Source: Croceivirga sp. (GTDB lineage Bacteria > Bacteroidota > Bacteroidia > Flavobacteriales > Flavobacteriaceae). Taken from it: DNA of 64,000 bases. The notes under the pieces are model-generated. The model was given only the letters and a program-made list of their open reading frames with translations. It was not told the DNA's origin and ran no database searches. The stretch is taken from assembly GCA_028284935.1 (NCBI GenBank), contig JANQQQ010000033.1:62001-126000 (forward strand), written 5' to 3'. The position numbers were made by a program, and so were the translations under genes. Positions 15,961 through 25,961 of this stretch are shown piece after piece. Position 1 is the stretch's first letter. The number at the start of each line of letters is the position of its first letter.

Positions 15961-18048
15961 ATGAAAAAACGATATCTTCCTGGGCTTATCTTGCTCGGTT
16001 TTCTTTGCTTTAATTGTGCAGAAAAGGAAATTCCTGAAACCACTTTAGTTTGGGATACCTGGGGTGTTCCCCATATTTCATCGGACAATATCGAAGACCT
16101 TTTCTTTGCCCAAGGTTGGGCGCAAATGCACAATCATGCCAATCTCATCGTAGAGCTCTATGGCAACTCGCGTGGCAAAGGTGCTGAATATTGGGGCAAG
16201 GGCAAACTTCAGAATGATATGTTGGTGCATACGTTGGGCTTTTCAGAATTGGCGGATGAGTGGCAAACCAAACAAGACCCAGAGGTAAAAGCGATGTTCT
16301 CTTCATTTGTCAAGGGATTGAATGCCTATGCCGAAGCGCATCCCGAAGCTATTGACGAAAAAAATAGCGTGATTTTGCCCCTTACCACCAAAGATGTCAA
16401 TATGCACGCCATGTATGTAGTTTTCACGCGTTTTATTGGTGGTGGCGATCTTGGTCGTATTCAGCAATGGCCCGATATGGGCTCCAACACCTATGCCATT
16501 TCTCCACAACGATCCAGTTCCGGCAATGCCATGTTGGTTCAAAATCCGCATCTGCCTTGGTGGGGGGAGTTTACTTTTTGGGAATCGCATCTCAATCTTA
16601 ATGGAAAAAACATGTACGGTTCCAATCTTGTGGGCCTTCCGGGAATTGCCATTGGGTTCAATGAAAACCTAGGGTGGAGTCATACGGACAATACCATCGA
16701 CAATGCGGATACCTATGAGTTGGAACTGAAGGATGGTGGGTACCTATTGGATGGGGAGCGCAAAGAATTTGAGGCCAGTCAAAAGACCATAAAAATAAAG
16801 GAAAATGATAGCACTTGGGTAGACCATACGTTTCCAGTAATGAAGACGGTACATGGTCCTGTGGTCAATCAAACGGAAGATAAGGTGTTGGCTATTCGCA
16901 TGGTAGGTTTTGACCGCCCCAACATGAGCCTCCAATGGTGGCGAATGATCAATAGTACCAACTTCGAAGAATTTGAGACGGCTCTTAAAATGGCACAGAT
17001 TCCCTTTTGGAATGTGATGTATGCCGATAAGGACGGAAACATATTTTACCTGTTCAATGGATTGGTTCCAAAACGAAGCGAGGACGCCTGGAGCTATTGG
17101 GACCGTATCATTCCCGGAGGTAAATCGGAGGATATCTGGACTGACGTCCACGATTATGCGGATTTACCCAAGGTAAAAAACCCTGCCAACGGCTGGCTTC
17201 AAAATGCCAATGACCCACCATGGACCAGTACTATTCCACCAAGTCTCAATCCAGCTGATTACCCGGGCTATATGGCCCCGCAATACATGCCGTTTCGACC
17301 GCAACGTTCGGCGCGCATGCTTTTGGAAGATGAATCCATTACGTTTGAAGAGTTGGTGGACTACAAACTTTCCACACGTTTGGAATTTGCCGACCGAATT
17401 CTAGATGACCTTTTTGCTGCGGTTGATGCCTCAACAAGTCAAAAAGCGAAAGAAGCCAAAACAGTATTGGAAAATTGGGATCGCGAATCAGATGCCGATA
17501 GCAAAGGAATGCTTTTATTTTACAACTGGGCCAGAAAATTTGGTCCTTGGAACGATTCCAACTACTCCAAATCCTGGAGTATGGATGCCGCCAATACCAC
17601 CCCAGACGGATTAGCTGATCCAGAAAGGGCCGTTGAACTCTTGGAACAGGCGGCCATGGAAATCGAAGGTAAATTTGGGGATTTGGCCACGCCGTGGGGG
17701 GACTATTATCGTATCAATTACAATGGGAAGGATTTACCGGCCAATGGCATTGATGGCAGTATGGGCGTTTTTCGGGTGGCATGGCCCGGTGATGCCGATG
17801 AGAATAATATGTATGTGGGCGGTGGCGATTCTTGGGTCGGTGTCATTGAGTTTGGCGACCAAGTAAAGGCCAATGTTCTCTTGAGCTATGGAAACGCTAC
17901 GCAAAAAGACTCTCCTCATAACGGAGATCAATTGGAGTTGTTCTCCAAAAAGGAGCTAAGAACCGCATGGTTCACAAATGAACAAATTGAGGCAAACACC
18001 AAATCCAAAATGGTATTACAGGAAGGTACTTTCGTGAATAGAGAATAG
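15961..18048 (+). CDS. Penicillin acylase-family lipoprotein (N-terminal nucleophile hydrolase)
   Basis: A periplasmic or outer-membrane amidase cleaving N-acyl bonds, such as beta-lactam side chains or acyl-homoserine lactones. The signal ends in a lipobox (FLCFNC, Cys19). Self-cleavage is expected before Ser175 in DMGSNTYAIS, making Ser175 the N-terminal nucleophile of the beta chain. NPHLPWWGEF and GIAIGFNENLGWSHT follow as in the family. Length of 695 is normal. It is the first of three genes, 14 bp ahead of a second member of the same family, but the two proteins are divergent. Substrate unknown. Confidence 0.88.
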   Translation: MKKRYLPGLILLGFLCFNCAEKEIPETTLVWDTWGVPHISSDNIEDLFFAQGWAQMHNHANLIVELYGNSRGKGAEYWGKGKLQNDMLVHTLGFSELADEWQTKQDPEVKAMFSSFVKGLNAYAEAHPEAIDEKNSVILPLTTKDVNMHAMYVVFTRFIGGGDLGRIQQWPDMGSNTYAISPQRSSSGNAMLVQNPHLPWWGEFTFWESHLNLNGKNMYGSNLVGLPGIAIGFNENLGWSHTDNTIDNADTYELELKDGGYLLDGERKEFEASQKTIKIKENDSTWVDHTFPVMKTVHGPVVNQTEDKVLAIRMVGFDRPNMSLQWWRMINSTNFEEFETALKMAQIPFWNVMYADKDGNIFYLFNGLVPKRSEDAWSYWDRIIPGGKSEDIWTDVHDYADLPKVKNPANGWLQNANDPPWTSTIPPSLNPADYPGYMAPQYMPFRPQRSARMLLEDESITFEELVDYKLSTRLEFADRILDDLFAAVDASTSQKAKEAKTVLENWDRESDADSKGMLLFYNWARKFGPWNDSNYSKSWSMDAANTTPDGLADPERAVELLEQAAMEIEGKFGDLATPWGDYYRINYNGKDLPANGIDGSMGVFRVAWPGDADENNMYVGGGDSWVGVIEFGDQVKANVLLSYGNATQKDSPHNGDQLELFSKKELRTAWFTNEQIEANTKSKMVLQEGTFVNRE

Positions 18049-18062
18049 GCGATTCCATAGTA

Positions 18063-20459
18063 ATGAGGAAAAGATACTATTTGTTGACCTTTTTGGTTCT
18101 GGTTGGTTCGTGTAAAAAAGAGTCCCAATCCACTCAAGTATTTGCTATTGATGGTTTGGAATCCACTGTTGAAATCATTCGCGATCAATGGGGAATCAAT
18201 CACATCTATGCCAATAACCAACACGACCTCTTTTTTGCCCAAGGGTATGCTGCTGCCAGGGATCGCTTGTTCCAATTTGAAGTTTGGAGAAGGCAGGCTA
18301 CGGGAACCGTTGCTGAAATTCTCGGTGAACGCGAGTTGAAGCGTGATATTGGAACAAGACTATTCCAATTTAGGGGAGATATGACCACTGAAATGAATCA
18401 CTATCATGATGATGGTGTTGAAATCATCATGGCATACACCAACGGGGTCAATGCCTACATTGACGAAATCCTGCAAACCCCCGAATCCTTGCCCCTCGAA
18501 TTCAAATTACTCGATATCCTTCCACAGCAATGGACACCTGAAGTGGTCATATCCAGACATCAGGGCCTTTTGGGCAACATTGGACAAGAATTACAGATTG
18601 GTCGTGCGGTTGCGCTCCTTGGGGAGGAAAAAGTGAAGGAATTGTTGTGGTTCCATCCCAAAGAGCCCATCCTCGCCTTGGACACAAACATTGACCCTGA
18701 ACTTCTTTTTGATGATATTTTGGGGCTCTATAATGCCTATCGGAAACCAATCGCCTTTCAGCCCGAGGATATCATTAAAAAATACCGTACGACGGGAACG
18801 ACTTCAGCATTTATTAAGCAAAATAGTCCCCAGCCGGATTCCCTGGCCCTGGGCAGTAACAACTGGGTGGTTAGTGGAAGTTTGATGAAAGACGGCAATA
18901 CCTATATGGCCAACGACCCCCATCGTACCATTGCCGTGCCCTCCTTACGCTATATGGCCCATTTGGTAGCTCCCGGTTGGAATGTCATTGGAGGCGGAGA
19001 ACCGGAAATACCCGGAATTTCCATAGGTCATAATGAATACGGTGCTTGGGGTCTCACGGTATTCCGAACCGATGGGGAAGACCTTTATGTCTATGACCTC
19101 AACCCTGAAAATCAAAACCAATACCGATACAAAAACGAATGGCGGGAGATGGAAGTTATCACGGAATCCATTCCAATAAAAGGAAGACAGGATAGTATTG
19201 TAACATTGCACTATACCCATCATGGACCGGTGACCTACATGGACCATGAGCACCATAAAGCATATGCCGTTCGCTGTGCTTGGCTGGAACCGGGTGGTTC
19301 CCCTTACCTCGCTTCCCTGCGCATGGACCAGGCCAAGACCTGGGAAGAATTTAGGGAGGCTTGCAACTATAGCCATATCCCAGGGGAAAATATGGTATGG
19401 GCGGACAAAAAAGGAAATATCGGTTGGCAAGCAGTAGGTATCGCACCAATTCGAAATAATTTCAGTGGCATGGTGCCAGTCCCAGGGGATGGGAGATACG
19501 AATGGGATGGCTATTTGCCCATTGTTCAAAAACCAAATGCCTACAATCCTGAAAGTGGGTTTTTGGCTACGGCCAACCAAAATGTGACCCCTGCTGACTA
19601 TGAACATTGGAATGCCATCGGTTATTCCTGGTCCGATCCTTATAGGGGAAATCGAGTAAACGAAGTACTTGGTTCCGGTAAAAAAATGAACATGGAAGAC
19701 ATGAAGGCGCTCCAAGTGGATTACACCTCACTACCTGCCAGAAAATTGGTGCCCTTTCTCAAAAACATTCAATTTCAAGGAAAAGCCGAGAAGGCAAAGG
19801 CCATGCTACTACAGTGGGACCATCTATTGCTTCCCAATTCAATGGAAGCAGCAATCTATGTGACATGGGAAGAAGCAATTTGGACAGCGTGTGAAGCCCG
19901 CTTTATACCCGAGGAGGTGCGAACTTATATTCCCTACTTACAACTAAAGACGGTAGTGGATTGGATTTCACGACCAGATGACAAGTTTGGACCAAATCCG
20001 GAAAGAAGTCGGGATGACTTACTCCGGGACGCTTTCATCAGGGCAATTGATGTACTCCATAAGAAGTTGGGGGATGACATGGGCCAATGGCAGTATGGGC
20101 AAGAGAAGTTCAAGCACACCTATTTTACGCACCCCTTGAGTGCAGCGGTCAATGACAGCTTAAAAGAGCACTTTAACCTAGGTCCACTGCCACGTGGTGG
20201 TAACGGCTTTACTCCGGGATCTACCGGAAACAACGACCGTCAGTCCAGTGGGGCTTCTTTTCGAATAGTGGTGAACACCGGAGATTGGGATGCGGCCCTA
20301 GGCACGAATGGACCCGGCCAGTCGGGCAACCCTGAAAGTCCTTATTACAACAACCTTTTTGAACCATGGGCCAATGATGAATATTTTCCGGTATACTTCT
20401 CCAAGGAAAAGATTGACTCTGTAGCTACAGAAAAACTGGTATTACAACCCTACAACTAA
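18063..20459 (+). CDS. Penicillin acylase-family lipoprotein, second copy
   Basis: A second N-terminal nucleophile hydrolase of the penicillin acylase superfamily (798 residues). The lipobox is LVGSC (Cys17). The segment AQGYAAARDRLFQFEVWRRQ is the usual alpha-chain motif. Self-processing is expected at ALGSNNWVV, leaving Ser265 as nucleophile, followed by NDPHRTIAVPSLRYMAHL. It is closer to the classical penicillin/AHL acylase type than the first copy. Spacing to the next gene is 9 bp. The pair may differ in acyl-chain preference; quorum-signal degradation is possible but unproven. Confidence 0.9.
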   Translation: MRKRYYLLTFLVLVGSCKKESQSTQVFAIDGLESTVEIIRDQWGINHIYANNQHDLFFAQGYAAARDRLFQFEVWRRQATGTVAEILGERELKRDIGTRLFQFRGDMTTEMNHYHDDGVEIIMAYTNGVNAYIDEILQTPESLPLEFKLLDILPQQWTPEVVISRHQGLLGNIGQELQIGRAVALLGEEKVKELLWFHPKEPILALDTNIDPELLFDDILGLYNAYRKPIAFQPEDIIKKYRTTGTTSAFIKQNSPQPDSLALGSNNWVVSGSLMKDGNTYMANDPHRTIAVPSLRYMAHLVAPGWNVIGGGEPEIPGISIGHNEYGAWGLTVFRTDGEDLYVYDLNPENQNQYRYKNEWREMEVITESIPIKGRQDSIVTLHYTHHGPVTYMDHEHHKAYAVRCAWLEPGGSPYLASLRMDQAKTWEEFREACNYSHIPGENMVWADKKGNIGWQAVGIAPIRNNFSGMVPVPGDGRYEWDGYLPIVQKPNAYNPESGFLATANQNVTPADYEHWNAIGYSWSDPYRGNRVNEVLGSGKKMNMEDMKALQVDYTSLPARKLVPFLKNIQFQGKAEKAKAMLLQWDHLLLPNSMEAAIYVTWEEAIWTACEARFIPEEVRTYIPYLQLKTVVDWISRPDDKFGPNPERSRDDLLRDAFIRAIDVLHKKLGDDMGQWQYGQEKFKHTYFTHPLSAAVNDSLKEHFNLGPLPRGGNGFTPGSTGNNDRQSSGASFRIVVNTGDWDAALGTNGPGQSGNPESPYYNNLFEPWANDEYFPVYFSKEKIDSVATEKLVLQPYN

Positions 20460-20468
20460 TGCCATACC

Positions 20469-21149
20469 ATGAATAGTAAAGCGTTACTTGTCACCCTTTT
20501 TCTTACAGGTTTTGCCTGTGCACAAAAAGACCTTCCAACCAAGAACCTTTTATCGGAGCTATCACCTTCAAAATTAGGAGGGTTTTCTTGGATGAACCCA
20601 CCTCAATCATTTGACATCAGCAATGGCATTTTAACCGTTGAAGCACCCAAAGGCAGTGATTTCTTCAACAATCCGGAGGATGGTCAGATTACCGGTAATG
20701 CACCTTTTCTTTTTACGGAAATCAAGGGCGACTTTGTAGTGAAAGCGCAAATACAACCCGACTTTTCAAGTCAGTGGAATGCCATTTCACTTATGATCCA
20801 TATCGATGAAAACCATTGGATAAAGTTTGCCTTTGAAAATTCGGATGCCACCGGGCCCAGTATCGTGACCGTGATTACCAAAAACCTTTCGGATGATGCT
20901 AACGGAGTGGTGTTGGAGAACAGCAAGGCCATTTGGCTAAAGCTGATTCGAAAAGGCGATAATTACTCCATGCTTTGGTCCCAGGATGACTCCGATTACA
21001 AAATGGCCAGACTGACCACACTGCCCCATTTTCCTTCGGTCAAAATAGGACTGGAAGTCCAATGCCCCGTAGGCCCTGGCGCCACCCATATGATATCCTA
21101 TTTTGGAATCGCACAAAAAACAGTAAAGGATATGAGAAAGGGCATCTAA
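20469..21149 (+). CDS. DUF1349-domain lipoprotein
   Basis: A 226-residue exported protein with a signal sequence ending GFACA (likely lipobox Cys17). It is followed by a concanavalin-like DUF1349 beta-sandwich (FSWMNPPQSF, PFLFTEIKGDFVVKAQIQ, WNAISLMIHIDENHWIKFAF). The family is found with sugar-binding and secreted enzymes, and its role is unknown. It ends the acylase operon, and its stop codon directly abuts the stop codon of the convergent receptor gene with no spacer. Confidence 0.82.
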   Translation: MNSKALLVTLFLTGFACAQKDLPTKNLLSELSPSKLGGFSWMNPPQSFDISNGILTVEAPKGSDFFNNPEDGQITGNAPFLFTEIKGDFVVKAQIQPDFSSQWNAISLMIHIDENHWIKFAFENSDATGPSIVTVITKNLSDDANGVVLENSKAIWLKLIRKGDNYSMLWSQDDSDYKMARLTTLPHFPSVKIGLEVQCPVGPGATHMISYFGIAQKTVKDMRKGI

Positions 21150-23864
21150 TCACAGGGAATACACCAATCTAAACGTTAGGAATCTTGGTTGTATAAAGGT
21201 TTCTGAAGTAAAAACAGAGATGTCATTGGCACTATTTCTCACCTGTGCATCAATATCCAAAATATTGGTGGCCCTTAACTCGTATTCCCATTTGGCATCC
21301 TTATCCTTTCGATAGGCCAAGGAAGCATTCCACGTTTGGAAAGACTGGGAAGTACCGTTACCCAAATCTTGATTGGTATAGGTATAATCAGAGCGAAGGG
21401 TTACCGATTTCCAGATATAGGCATCAAAATCAACGGATGGTGCATTGGTCACAAAACGGGTCTCCCCACCCCCTTGGTTGTTATTGGTCACACTGTATCG
21501 GTACCTTAAGGTTACATTGGGGGCAACCTTAAAATTGGTACGAATACCAGGCGTATAGGTTTGTGTGAAACCTTCATTTAATGAGCGCTGTTCTTGAATG
21601 AACTGATTGATCTTACTATAATTGAAACTGGCATTCAAGGTTGCCTGCACTTTACCAAATGTTCGTTGGATACGGCCAAAAAGACTAAAGGTTTCATCGG
21701 CGAAACTGGAATTGAAAAAGGTACTGGTACGAATGACATTCTCAAAATCTGTCAAGCTACGAATCTGGTCAATGTTATTGGAGTAGGCCGCCCGAGCAAA
21801 TACATTGGTATAATTGAACAGGTTAAAGCTATTGTATAAGAGGCTGATATTGTGGGATAGCGCATTTTCCAATTCGGACTCCCCAAACTGGATGGTATTA
21901 AAGTTGTTCAATACCAAACCCTCGGCAATCCGGGTCACATCGGTGAACAGGTTGCGCATGTTGTATCTAAGAGTAAGTGATTCGCTCTTCTTTAAGTCGA
22001 TACGGGTTTCAAACTCCGGAAGTAGTCTGAAAAAATTGTCCTCAAAGGTAGTTCCAAATTGGGTGTTTTGATTGCCATACAGATGCGCGGATACCCCAGG
22101 GGTTATGGTAAACTTCCCAGATTTCACCCGGTACCGGACTCCTAAATAAATGTCACTAAAATTGTACTCCGTATCATTTTCTGCCCTCCCTTCATTTATG
22201 GTTGGAGTGGGTTGCAACACATTACCATCGTCCAAAAACTGAAAAATGGAGGAATTAAACTCCTGACGACTTAGGATTACCCCAAGGGTTAAATTCAGAT
22301 TGCTTTTTTTGTTCAAAATATTGTAGTAGTCCAGTTTGGCATCCAACTGGTTGGACTTAACCCTTCTGTTTTGGTCAAAGTTGTAAGCACTTTGTGTGGT
22401 ATCAAACCCCAGTTGTTCCGCAGTGGAATCAAAAGCATCCTCCGTACCGGTAGTGTTGGTCAAAATGGCATTGTAAAAAGGATCCTCATCCCTAATGATA
22501 TGCTGGGCCTCCAACGCAAAAATGTTGCTGTCATTAAGAGTGTAGTAATAGTTCAAGTTCTGGCTTATGCTTACTGGTGTAAAATCATCACTACGATCCG
22601 TATCTCCTAAAACCGAAGAAGCAACCAATTGTCGTTGTCGGTCATCGGAAACCCTCGCTAGGATATCATAATCCACTTGGTTGTTGTAATTGGGCTGGAA
22701 GGAGGCGCTCAGTTTCAACAATCCTTCTTCCGATCTTTCCCTGCCCAACTGTTCGGTGGCCTCATCCGGAATACCCAATTCCGGATTGGTGTATTGTATA
22801 AAACTTGTTTCACGGGAGAGGATCCTACTACTGCTATAGATGAAAAATCCACTTAAATCCAGTGCTGTGGTTGGTGAGTAACTGAAATTTGCAGTGGCCA
22901 ACTTACTCTCAATTTCCAACGTGTTGTTTTGGTCGGTAAGAAAACTAATGTCGTTATTTCCTAAACTTATATCCGTTCCACTATTGCTGCTCGGTACCCG
23001 AAATCCTCCACTAAAATTGCGAATGTCCCTTCGGTTTAGGGCCACCTCACCGGTATTATTGAAGTCACCAATGAAATTTATGGTGTATTTGGGACTGTAG
23101 TAAAACAATTTTGGTTGCAACACATAAAGGGCATTGTCGGGAGATGCGCCGGCCCCAGCCGTAATATCCCCGAACCAAAAATTTTCCTTTCCTTCCTTTA
23201 GTTTGATGTTTAGGGCCACATTGTCCTGATTGTTCCGAACACTGCGCAATTGCCCTACCTCCGCATAATTGCGGAGTACCTGAATTTTATCCACAGCTTT
23301 CGATGGAATATTCTTGGAAGCCAACTTGGTATCCCCATCAAAAAAATCCTTACCGTTGACCATGAGTTTATTGACTACCTTACCTTCCACTTCAATCTGA
23401 CCATCCTCATTGATCTCCACGCCCGGTAGTTTTTCCAGAACGTCTTCCAATTTTCGTTCGGAACCATCTTGAAAGGAATCGGCATTATAGACCAAGGTAT
23501 CTCCCTTAATTTGAACGGGCATTTCGTATACCAGTTCCACCTCGTCAAGGGCATTTTCAGGTTCTAGGAAAAACTCTTTGAAGATATCGGACTCCTCAGT
23601 TTTCAGGACCTCTTTTAAGGTCTTCATACCCACATAACTGATTTGTATCTGAAAGGTGGCATTTACCCCCAATTCTATTTGAAATCTGCCGGAATCATTG
23701 GTAATACCATACGAAGCCATGGCATTGGTTTCTTGGTTAATGGCAATGACATTGGCAAGCTCTAGGGGATTGTTAAGACTGTCCCGTACCACCCCTTCCA
23801 ACTTAATTTGGCCGTGAACGTGCATAGCCAGCAATAAAAGGGTGGCACTTAAAAGTGTCTTCAT
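21150..23864 (-). CDS. Outer-membrane beta-barrel receptor (TonB-receptor-like, OMP_b-brl_3 type)
   Basis: A 904-residue outer-membrane protein. It has a signal peptide (1-18), a carboxypeptidase-regulatory-like domain (20-95, LEGVVRDSLNNPLELANVIA), a plug-like segment (GSERKLEDVLEKLPGVEINE, about 130-220) and a long beta-barrel ending in an aromatic strand (LTFRLVYSL). The class lacks a clear TonB box and is typical of Bacteroidetes receptors paired with GLPGLI proteins. Such a protein lies 32 bp upstream here, so the two form an operon. The substrate may be a peptide or metal chelate; unknown. Confidence 0.85.
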   Translation of the reverse strand: MKTLLSATLLLLAMHVHGQIKLEGVVRDSLNNPLELANVIAINQETNAMASYGITNDSGRFQIELGVNATFQIQISYVGMKTLKEVLKTEESDIFKEFFLEPENALDEVELVYEMPVQIKGDTLVYNADSFQDGSERKLEDVLEKLPGVEINEDGQIEVEGKVVNKLMVNGKDFFDGDTKLASKNIPSKAVDKIQVLRNYAEVGQLRSVRNNQDNVALNIKLKEGKENFWFGDITAGAGASPDNALYVLQPKLFYYSPKYTINFIGDFNNTGEVALNRRDIRNFSGGFRVPSSNSGTDISLGNNDISFLTDQNNTLEIESKLATANFSYSPTTALDLSGFFIYSSSRILSRETSFIQYTNPELGIPDEATEQLGRERSEEGLLKLSASFQPNYNNQVDYDILARVSDDRQRQLVASSVLGDTDRSDDFTPVSISQNLNYYYTLNDSNIFALEAQHIIRDEDPFYNAILTNTTGTEDAFDSTAEQLGFDTTQSAYNFDQNRRVKSNQLDAKLDYYNILNKKSNLNLTLGVILSRQEFNSSIFQFLDDGNVLQPTPTINEGRAENDTEYNFSDIYLGVRYRVKSGKFTITPGVSAHLYGNQNTQFGTTFEDNFFRLLPEFETRIDLKKSESLTLRYNMRNLFTDVTRIAEGLVLNNFNTIQFGESELENALSHNISLLYNSFNLFNYTNVFARAAYSNNIDQIRSLTDFENVIRTSTFFNSSFADETFSLFGRIQRTFGKVQATLNASFNYSKINQFIQEQRSLNEGFTQTYTPGIRTNFKVAPNVTLRYRYSVTNNNQGGGETRFVTNAPSVDFDAYIWKSVTLRSDYTYTNQDLGNGTSQSFQTWNASLAYRKDKDAKWEYELRATNILDIDAQVRNSANDISVFTSETFIQPRFLTFRLVYSL

Positions 23865-23896
23865 TTGATGTGATGGAATCTAAATGGAGGTACGGA

Positions 23897-24730
23897 TTAT
23901 CTGGTTCTTCTTCGGCCGCGGTTTTCCATCATTTCCTTCATCTTGCCCATGACCGTGGTTTGGTATTCCGCTTTTGAAACTATTTTACCCTTGTCCGGCG
24001 CTTCTATCTTCAGTTCTTCATCAGGATTCATGACAATTTTAGAACATAGCATGGTGGTGTTACCGGCATTGACCTCCAAAATGAGACCAGGCAACCCCCA
24101 AAACTCAGCAGGTCCGTGTGACACAGGAATCTGGGGTGTGTACCACGCTACCACCTGGGTCATATCAATTTCTGGACCTTCGGCATTGGTTGAATCGGCT
24201 TGCTGCGCTTGTTGCCTTCTTAGTTTTCCCCATGAAAAATCAAACCAAGTCAGTTCATCAGTGGGTACGAGGGCCGAAGCCTTAAAACACATATATTGAC
24301 CAATCTGCTTTGTTTCCGATCCCATATTCCAATTAAAGGCTTGAAGATTATCCTTTACTAGAAATCGCTTTCCGTAAAATTCCTGGGTCTGCACTAAGGC
24401 ATCTTCCTTTACATTTTTGTATTGTTCGCCCCGTGCAAAATTTTTCCCCCAAGAGTCGGTAGCCCCAGACATGGCATCCAGTTTTTCCTCTTCGTTAAAA
24501 ACCGAGGCCTCCTTGTTGAAATTGAGGATATAGGTTTTTTCCAATCGATTTTTGAGCCGGTCCTTTACTTGCTTTTTCTGTGCTTCACTCATACGGGCAC
24601 CCCAGCTACCCAACTCAAGGGAGGATTTTGATAAATAAATGGCTTGGCCCTGGAATTCAGCTGTATTGGGTGTGAAAGACATGAGCAGCACAAAAGCCAA
24701 ACAGCTCAATTTGATTAGAAAGGGTTTCAT
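23897..24730 (-). CDS. GLPGLI family protein
   Basis: An exported 277-residue protein with an N-terminal signal (residues 1-24) and the defining motif WGLPGLILEVN near residue 215. YTPQIPVSHGPAEFWGLPGL is the family core. The family has no known activity and is encoded almost always beside outer-membrane beta-barrel receptors, as here. The C-terminus is highly basic (ENRGRRRTR). It is probably transcribed first, with the receptor downstream. Confidence 0.9.
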   Translation of the reverse strand: MKPFLIKLSCLAFVLLMSFTPNTAEFQGQAIYLSKSSLELGSWGARMSEAQKKQVKDRLKNRLEKTYILNFNKEASVFNEEEKLDAMSGATDSWGKNFARGEQYKNVKEDALVQTQEFYGKRFLVKDNLQAFNWNMGSETKQIGQYMCFKASALVPTDELTWFDFSWGKLRRQQAQQADSTNAEGPEIDMTQVVAWYTPQIPVSHGPAEFWGLPGLILEVNAGNTTMLCSKIVMNPDEELKIEAPDKGKIVSKAEYQTTVMGKMKEMMENRGRRRTR

Positions 24731-24831
24731 GGTTTTTGTTAATTAATGTTGAACGAATTTAAAAAAAGATTAAACATTCTTAAGTTGTTTATCATAACAT
24801 TAACAATGCATCTTCAGTCTGATAGGAGCAA

Positions 24832-25383
24832 ATGGAGACCGAACTTTCGTTCATGTTCCCTTACCAACAATTAGGGATTGTATCCTTATATTTAGGAATT
24901 GTGGAATCACAAAGAATAAAAAAGAAACAAATTCTTCAAAGACCAGGTGAATTTAACAGCAAGATTTTTGTGGTTAAATCGGGGTTGCTGAGAAGTTATA
25001 CCATTGACAAAAAGGGAAAAGAGCATATTTTCATGTTCGCCCCAGAAGGTTGGGTCATTGCGGACAACGCACCGCCCGAACTACCGACCACCTTGTTTAT
25101 TGATTCACTGGAGGACTCCGTAGTTGATGTTCGTAAAAAGGACATCAAAAGTGAACATCAAAATGTACAACCATTGGTCAAAAGGTTGCTCGTATTACAG
25201 AATCGGGTTTTGATGTTAATGAGTGCATCGGCCATTGAACGGTTTGAGGACTTTGTAACTACCTATCCTGATATTATGCAGCGCGTCCCACAGCGCATGA
25301 TTGCCTCTTATTTGGGGATGACACCAGAAGCCCTTAGCAAGCTAAAAGGGGAAAAAATTCGGCAATCGTCGCATCTTTCTTAA
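24832..25383 (+). CDS. Crp/Fnr-family transcriptional regulator
   Basis: A 183-residue protein with the cyclic-nucleotide-binding beta-roll (residues about 25-110, KQILQRPGEFNSKIFVVKSG). A helix-turn-helix lies at the end (RVPQRMIASYLGMTPEALSK). There are no Fnr-type cysteines. Bacteroidetes members of this type often act as local regulators, with unknown ligands. It is divergent from the GLPGLI gene and 58 bp ahead of a small membrane protein, and may control either. Confidence 0.85.
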   Translation: METELSFMFPYQQLGIVSLYLGIVESQRIKKKQILQRPGEFNSKIFVVKSGLLRSYTIDKKGKEHIFMFAPEGWVIADNAPPELPTTLFIDSLEDSVVDVRKKDIKSEHQNVQPLVKRLLVLQNRVLMLMSASAIERFEDFVTTYPDIMQRVPQRMIASYLGMTPEALSKLKGEKIRQSSHLS

Positions 25384-25441
25384 TCTAGATTAATGAAGTT
25401 GACCATGACTTCTTACATATTTGGATCAAAAAAGAACTCAA

Positions 25442-25888
25442 ATGAAACATCTTTCTCCCTTTTTTAAGATTTCCAGTGCATTGTGGGTTATTTGGGGTTT
25501 AGTGCACATTTTTGCTGGCATTATGACCATAAAAGGCATTTTAACCGATGATATTTCCGCCTCTATTTCCGGTATTGCCGATAAGGTAGATCCGCTAACC
25601 CTACAAATGGACTATCCAAACGCAGCAGGGGCAATCATTGGACAACACGGCTTCAATCTTTTTTGGATAGGAATCGTAACCTTAATAAGCGCCTTCTATG
25701 TCTGGAAAGGCAATAAAAATGCCATTTTTTTAGCCGCCATTACTGGGGGTTTGGCTGATTTGGGATACTTCTTGTTCATGGATCTTGGAGGCTATGTCAA
25801 TTTCATGCCTGGAACGGTGATGACCATTGTTTCATCCCTCGCCATTATCCTTAGCTTTTACGCGCATTTCAAGAAATCAAAACAATAA
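25442..25888 (+). CDS. Small four-helix membrane protein, unknown
   Basis: 148 residues with four hydrophobic segments. The first spans about 8-33 (FKISSALWVIWGLVHIFAGI) and the last ends in a basic tail (KKSKQ). The ATG at 25442 is preferred to a TTG at 25421, which would add seven polar residues. No family is recognised with certainty. It follows the Crp/Fnr regulator and is likely its target or partner. Confidence 0.7.
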   Translation: MKHLSPFFKISSALWVIWGLVHIFAGIMTIKGILTDDISASISGIADKVDPLTLQMDYPNAAGAIIGQHGFNLFWIGIVTLISAFYVWKGNKNAIFLAAITGGLADLGYFLFMDLGGYVNFMPGTVMTIVSSLAIILSFYAHFKKSKQ

Positions 25889-25961
25889 AGGCAATCGGAT
25901 GACTTGATTAGTTTTGAGAACAGGGTTTACGTATCTGGTAACTTTAAAATAATTGACTTTG

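Noticed and set aside
18945-19715. A 256-codon minus-strand frame inside the second penicillin acylase
   Set aside because: It is antisense to conserved catalytic-domain coding sequence; its protein resembles nothing.
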